From Bolinopsis microptera (lineage: Eukaryota; Ctenophora; Tentaculata; Lobata; Bolinopsidae), in the NCBI RefSeq assembly GCF_026151205.1, contig NC_087073.1, forward strand, positions 2,592,501 through 2,656,500: 64,000 bases of DNA. Reading direction: 5' to 3'. Of this stretch, positions 58,838 to 64,000 are shown one piece after another. Each line of letters starts with the position of its first letter. Within the stretch, counting starts at the first letter, position 1. The translations under genes and the position numbers were made by a program. Under the pieces are notes generated by a model. That model ran no database searches. It worked only from the letters and a program-made list of their open reading frames with translations, and was not told where the DNA came from.

Positions 58838-59382
58838 TGTTTATGTGGATTAATCTGTTAAAGCAGGGCTATTGTATCATTTTAACATTAACCTTGCATA
58901 GTGATGATACGTTTATTGTGTCTCTTGTGATTATCTATTTCTACAGTGTTACGGTACCACGAGGTTTCTGGCGCAGTGACGCGCTTTTGAGCAAATATCG
59001 TTCTAGATACGTCACGCGCCGCAACCGAATCAGATTTAAGTGCACTTTTTCCATTGTAAACACTACATACGACGCGCAACACGTTCTACGAGGTCGAAAT
59101 TTTCGAGGTCTCTAACACCGGAATGGAGCAATATTTAGACGATCTGACACTTTCTAGGGCTTAAGCAACCTAAGAGAAATTAGGGGAACAACTCAGAAAA
59201 AATTTTTAGTCGATATTCCGGTGTCTGTAGATGTCCGAAGTTTTGGCAGTAAAGTGCTCACAACACAGCTTCTGAAGGCTCTAGAAGGTTCCCGATACCG
59301 TCAGAGTGTTCAGTACACTCCATTCTATCATATAAGAACCCTAAAAGAAGTCCCAGGGCTCGAGCAAAGAAGCGTGATATTT

Positions 59383-60045
59383 GCCCGTAAGAGCCTCTAC
59401 TAATAAGATCACATCATTTTCTATTTGGTGTGAAAATATGAGCTAGAACGGACATAATTTCGCTGAGTTATAGCTGTTTGAAATTTATGATGAACGCGCG
59501 GGTGCCAATTGATAACAACTAAATGCTTTTGCGCGTAGTGCGCGTCAAAAATTTGGCAAAAACGCTTGCGGAGTGACAATATTCAAACTTCGATAAAGTA
59601 TATGAAGTGGGTACTTCTCAGAAGGGAAAAATTTAGGCAAACACGATGTGACTATTTTTGAGTTGATTTAATACAACTGCAAAAAATTATTCAAACTTCA
59701 AGCAAAAAAGTCAAAATTTTTACCACTTTTTTGGATTTTTACCCCAGAAAAAATAGAGGGATTTGTTTTATTTTTATACCATCTTGTGCGGCTGTCTTGT
59801 AGCTATCTCCATGCAAGTTTTGCCGACATGCCAACAAAATTAACTTGCTCAAAATATCAAAAAACATGGTTTTTTGGCCTATTTTTGGCCCAAAAATCGG
59901 TTTTTTGCGATTTTAACCGAGAAAAATCAGTCCAATCATATTGAAACTACTTTTAATCGATTCTACGGTCAAAAATACGTCTAGTAAGGTGTATCTGGGG
60001 TCCCTAGCGTATCGAGCAGACAATGCCCGTAAGAGCCTCTACTAT
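59383..60045 (+). repeat. Dispersed repeat bounded by GCCCGTAAGAGCCTCTACT
   Basis: The 19-bp motif occurs in direct orientation at both ends (59388 and 60024) of a 640-bp segment. The right part carries TTCTACGGTCAAAAATACGT, the complement of arm A2 near 47,630. After it, CCTGGGGTCCCCAGGTAAAT (near 60,068) links it to 6717 and 19,915. Confidence 0.65.
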
Positions 60046-60375
60046 CTATGTTAATGAACATAATAGCCTGGGGTCCCCAGGTAAATCTTCAACTGGTTTT
60101 GTTGTTGACGGATGTTACTCGTCTAAATTTCTTCGAAGTAGCGCGCGCCGCTTTTTCTCGAAATGGCAAGTGCTACTCGAAATGGCAAGTGCTCGAAATG
60201 GCAAGTGCTACGAAGTAGCGCGCGCCGGGCCAGATCATTAACAATGGTCAAGTTTTGTTGCTACAAAAGTATGTACAATGTAAAATCTTTTGTAGAAAAG
60301 GAGAAATCTCCGTCTTTGATTTCGTAAATGAACTGGATTTGGATCTATGTGAAATAACACATCTCACAGGAGGAC

Positions 60376-60470
60376 TAACTGCACTGCTAACTGCTGTTAA
60401 CTGCTGTTAACTGCTGCTAACTGCTTCCAACTGCTGCTGTTGCGCGCGCCGTTAGCAGCAGTTAAAAAAG
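60376..60470 (+). repeat. AACTGCTG-type short tandem repeat with inverted end
   Basis: Six or so imperfect CTAACTGCTGTTAACTGCTG units, ending in a complementary TTAGCAGCAGTTA after a GCGCGC core. It could form a hairpin. Confidence 0.75.
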
Positions 60471-60881
60471 CCTTCTTTTTTGCTACAGGCTTAGGATGAT
60501 AATTAATCACTCTACACTCGACTGTCACGTGACGAAAACGCCGTGATTTCATTGGTTAACCTGATAACGCGCCGCAGATCTCTATAAACACAAATTATTC
60601 ATCGCGCGTGCAGTAAACTTAAATTAAGTCCTAATTTGTTACCGAAATTTGGCAACTATCAACATCATGGCACAATTAAGTCGCATGCCCAGTAAATTGC
60701 TAATCAAATGTACGGCACTAATAATATAGTCTACACTTACAGTGTATGAATTCATGAACGAATTTATTAAGGCAGATTGGTAGAACAACGATCGTAAATG
60801 ATAATTTGTATTAACAGTGGAAAGTGTTCTTAAGGGAGACTGTTGTGCAGCCATGTCGGGAGTTATAAAACACCGAACACG

Positions 60882-62770
60882 ACATTAAAAACACTTTCCA
60901 ACTACAAAACTTAACCACAAAACCAGCTCTGAGCACTATTTCTAGGTTATGAGACGGCTAAATGATGCGAATAATAAATCCTCAGATCTCCCAGTACTCT
61001 ACATTAAAAACACTTTCCAACTACAAAACTTAACCACAAAACCAGCTCTGAGCACTATTTCTAGGTTATGAGACGGCTAAATGATGCCAATTATAAATCC
61101 TCAGATCTCCCAGTACTCTACATTAAAAACACTTTCCAACTACAAAACTTAACCACAAAACCAGCTCTGAGCACTATTTCTAGGTTATGAGACGGCTAAA
61201 TGATGCCAATTATAAATCCTCAGAGCTCCCAGTACTCTACATTAAAAACACTTTCCAACTACAAAACTTAACCACAAAACCAGCTCTGAGCACTATTTCT
61301 AGGTTATGAGACGGCTAAATGATGCGAATAATAAATCCTCAGATCTCCCAGTACTCTACATTAAAAACACTTTCCAACTACAAAACTTAACCACAAAACC
61401 AGCTCTGAGCACTATTTCTAGGTTATGAGACGGCTAAATGATGCCAATTATAAATCCTCAGAGCTCCCAGTACTCTACATTAAAAACACCATTGCAACTA
61501 CAAAACTTAACCACAAAACCAGCTCTGAGCACTATTTCTAGGTTATGAGACGGCTAAATGATGCCAATTATAAATCCTCAGAGCTCCCAGTACTCTACAT
61601 TAAAAACACTTTCCAACTACAAAACTTAACCACAAAACCAGCTCTGAGCACTATTTCTAGGTTATGAGACGGCTAAATGATGCCAATTATAAATCCTCAG
61701 ATCTCCCAGTACTCTACATTAAAAACACTTTCCAACTACAAAACTTAACCACAAAACCAGCTCTGAGCACTATTTCTAGGTTATGAGACGGCTAAATGAT
61801 GCCAATTATAAATCCTCAGAGCTCCCAGTACTCTACATTAAAAACACTTTCCAACTACAAAACTTAACCACAAAACCAGCTCTGAGCACTATTTCTAGGT
61901 TATGAGACGGCTAAATGATGCGAATAATAAATCCTCAGATCTCCCAGTACTCTAAATTAAAAACACTTTCCAACTACAAAACTTAACCACAAAACCAGCT
62001 CTGAGCACTATTTCTAGGTTATGAGACGGCTAAATGATGCCAATTATAAATCCTCAGAGCTCCCAGTACTCTACATTAAAAACACTTTCCAACTACAAAA
62101 CTTAACCACAAAACCAGCTCTGAGCACTATTTCTAGGTTATGAGACGGCTAAATGATGCCAATTATAAATCCTCAGAGCTCCCAGTACTCTACATTAAAA
62201 ACACTTTCCAACTACAAAACTTAACCACAAAACCAGCTCTGAGCACTATTTCTAGGTTATGAGACGGCTAAATGATGCGAATAATAAATCCTCAGAGCTC
62301 CCAGTACTCTACATTAAAAACACCATTGCAACTACAAAACTTAACCACAAAACCAGCTCTGAGAACTATTTCTAGGTTATGAGACGGCTAAATGATGCGA
62401 ATAATAAATCCTCAGAGCTCCCAGTACTCGACATTAAAAACACTTTCCAACTACAAAACTTAACCACAAAACAAGCTCTGAGAACTATTTCTAGGTTCTG
62501 AAACGACTAAATGATGCGAATAATAAATCCTCAGAGCTCCCAGTACTCTACATTAAAAACACTTTCCAACTACAAAACTTAACCACAAAACAAGCTTTGA
62601 GCACTATTTCTGGGTTCTGAAATGACTAAATGATGCCAATTATAAATCCTAAGAGCTCCCACTCTACATTAAAAACACTTTTCAACTACAAAACTTAACC
62701 ACAAAGCCAGCTTTGAGCACTATTTCTAGGTTCTAAAACGACAAAACGATGCGAATTATAAATCTCCCAC
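60882..62770 (+). repeat. 119-bp satellite, about 16 copies
   Basis: Head-to-tail 119-bp units starting ACATTAAAAACACTTTCCAA and containing CCAGCTCTGAGCACTATTTC. Two local variants segregate: GCGAATAATA versus GCCAATTATA, and AGATCTCCC versus AGAGCTCCC. A rarer CACCATTGCAACT variant appears in units near 61,486 and 62,319, 833 bp (7 units) apart. The last two or three units are diverged and shortened, as at satellite edges. No ORF and no pol III boxes seen. Confidence 0.97.
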
Positions 62771-63704
62771 TGCGTAAGCCGGTAAACTAATTAACCGGCT
62801 AAAAAAGCTGAGACGGCTATTATGTATTATCGTAACGACATGATCACGGCCGTTAAATGGCTATTAGTTGACTGTTCATAACAGCTGCTCTATATTTGTG
62901 CGCTCTATCATAAGGTTGTTTCAGAGCTGCTAAACTCCGGCTAATATAACAAGCCTTTTTATATAGCCATTTAAGAAGGAAAAATACTTAGCACTTTACA
63001 ACCAACAATCACTCATGTTTTAAACCTTTATAGCGAGTCGGCATATTACAATTTTACCGAAGTCAATTATTTTTACTTGAAAAGTATAAGAGTTAAGACT
63101 GCAGAATCTTTAGTATTATAAGTATAAAAAGCAGAAAAACACGCCACATGAGGTCTCAAAATATAGATAACAGTAAGATTTTTAATCTGCCTGCACGTGA
63201 GATGGGGGGAATGTTTTTTATTCTTCTTCTTTGCAGGAAGTGGTAACCTGTTCTATCCCTCTAGTTCTTTTTGTTGTTACGCCACTGCTTGTTGTATTTC
63301 CTGCTATCACTGGTTGTGTGTTCCGGCCCTGTTAGGGTTCTTGGACAGCCAGGACTGTTTTTCTTTGCTCCTGATAAGATATTTATGATAAGATATTTAT
63401 GAAAAATAAAATAAGGAGGAAAGGAATTATTCAACGTTTCAATGTGACAACATCGTAATCAAACGTGGGATCAACAGAAATTTGACTCTCATAAATAATA
63501 TTCAATTCGGATTTCAAATATAATAAGGAGCTAAATAAAGTAGTGTTTAAACCAAATTAATTGATGAGTACACCCGTCTTATTATATGCTATAGATTGAG
63601 TTATACAATATCAATATATACATGTATGCAGAATTTGATATGTATGAATCATGATCCCACCTAATTTGTGAACGGAAATTATTGCGGAATCGAAACTTTT
63701 TAAA
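62771..63704. other. No gene seen
   Basis: AT-rich. A 63-codon ORF at 63197-63388 is Cys- and Phe-rich, without a recognisable domain, and is not called. Confidence 0.4.
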
Positions 63705-64000
63705 TACAGTAAAACCCCGATTTACCGCGGAGTTTGGGGGAAAGGAAACATCCGCGGTAAATCGGGGTTCGTGGTAAATCGGGGTTTTGTTTGTTTACAT
63801 TATACTAATTGTATCGATGTAAATACGTTTGGTCAAAGAAGAGTCAACCTAAAAGTAACAATTACATGGTAGTTCAGTACACTAATAAATATGTTGAGGA
63901 TATCAACCTTAACAAGATCCTGAAATCATTCTAAGACATGCAGACTTCCTCAAGTCTCATGGAATTAAAATCAAGTCTGACAATAGAAAGCTTCCATATC
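63705..64000. mobile_element. Probable pogo/Tigger-type element end, continues off the window
   Basis: TA then CAGTAAAACCCCGATTTACC (63707-63726), a start typical of Tc1/mariner pogo-branch elements with TA targets. An inverted partner CCGCGGTAAATCGGGGTT lies at 63752-63769, with another partial copy at 63771-63789. The far end is not in the window. Confidence 0.45.

Noticed and set aside
60882-62770. Hammerhead ribozyme or spliced-leader RNA in the 119-bp satellite
   Set aside because: The minus strand has CTGAGGA and a GAAA, but no stem II forms between them and stems I and III do not pair as required. No Sm site or convincing leader/donor layout was found.
60882-62770. 5S rDNA or tRNA-derived array
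   Set aside because: The unit length is close to 5S, but no 5S sequence or pol III A/B box is present.
63197-63388. 63-codon Cys/Phe-rich ORF
   Set aside because: No domain, no context, and its composition is what T-rich DNA gives by chance.

Overview
The window is genomic DNA of a multicellular animal. Genes are split by many short GT-AG introns, the proteins are animal-type, the interstitial telomere-like repeat is CCCTAA/TTAGGG, and the DNA between genes is crowded with LINEs, hAT-type MITEs, an LTR element and satellites. Base composition is AT-rich. Nothing fixes the phylum; I call it an invertebrate only because of the compact introns and the element mix. All gene models were built by hand from splice sites, codon phase and remembered family motifs. 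No alignment or database search was run.

Layout. 1-9.4 kb: a broken CR1-like LINE tail, a long LINE with endonuclease and reverse transcriptase, a telomere-like array, and dispersed repeats. 9.4-21.4 kb, plus strand: a complete 10-exon SLC41-type magnesium transporter gene (424 aa). Its roughly 9-kb intron 6 holds, on the minus strand, a complete 6-exon GH31 acid alpha-glucosidase gene (849 aa) and a small orphan ORF. 22.2-42.3 kb, minus strand: a complete 20-exon WDR7 (rabconnectin-3 beta) gene encoding 1,355 aa with every intron phase consistent, followed downstream by a tandem partial duplicate carrying only its last eight exons. One WDR7 intron holds a 3.9-kb foldback element with 934-bp arms, and another holds a hAT MITE. 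42.5-64 kb: no convincing host gene, but layered mobile elements: LINE fragments, a 2.9-kb LTR element with a broken Copia-like gag, three more hAT MITEs with perfect 8-bp target duplications, large dispersed inverted repeats, and a 16-copy 119-bp satellite.

Biologically, WDR7 (V-ATPase assembly and regulation on endolysosomes) and an acid alpha-glucosidase (lysosomal glycogen breakdown) both serve acidic compartments. Their closeness here is most simply chance.

The most unusual signal is structural. In at least five introns of these three genes a tandem repeat starts at or across the 5' splice site, so the donor and its neighbouring bases form part of the repeat unit. The duplicated WDR7 exons show one case with and without such an expansion.
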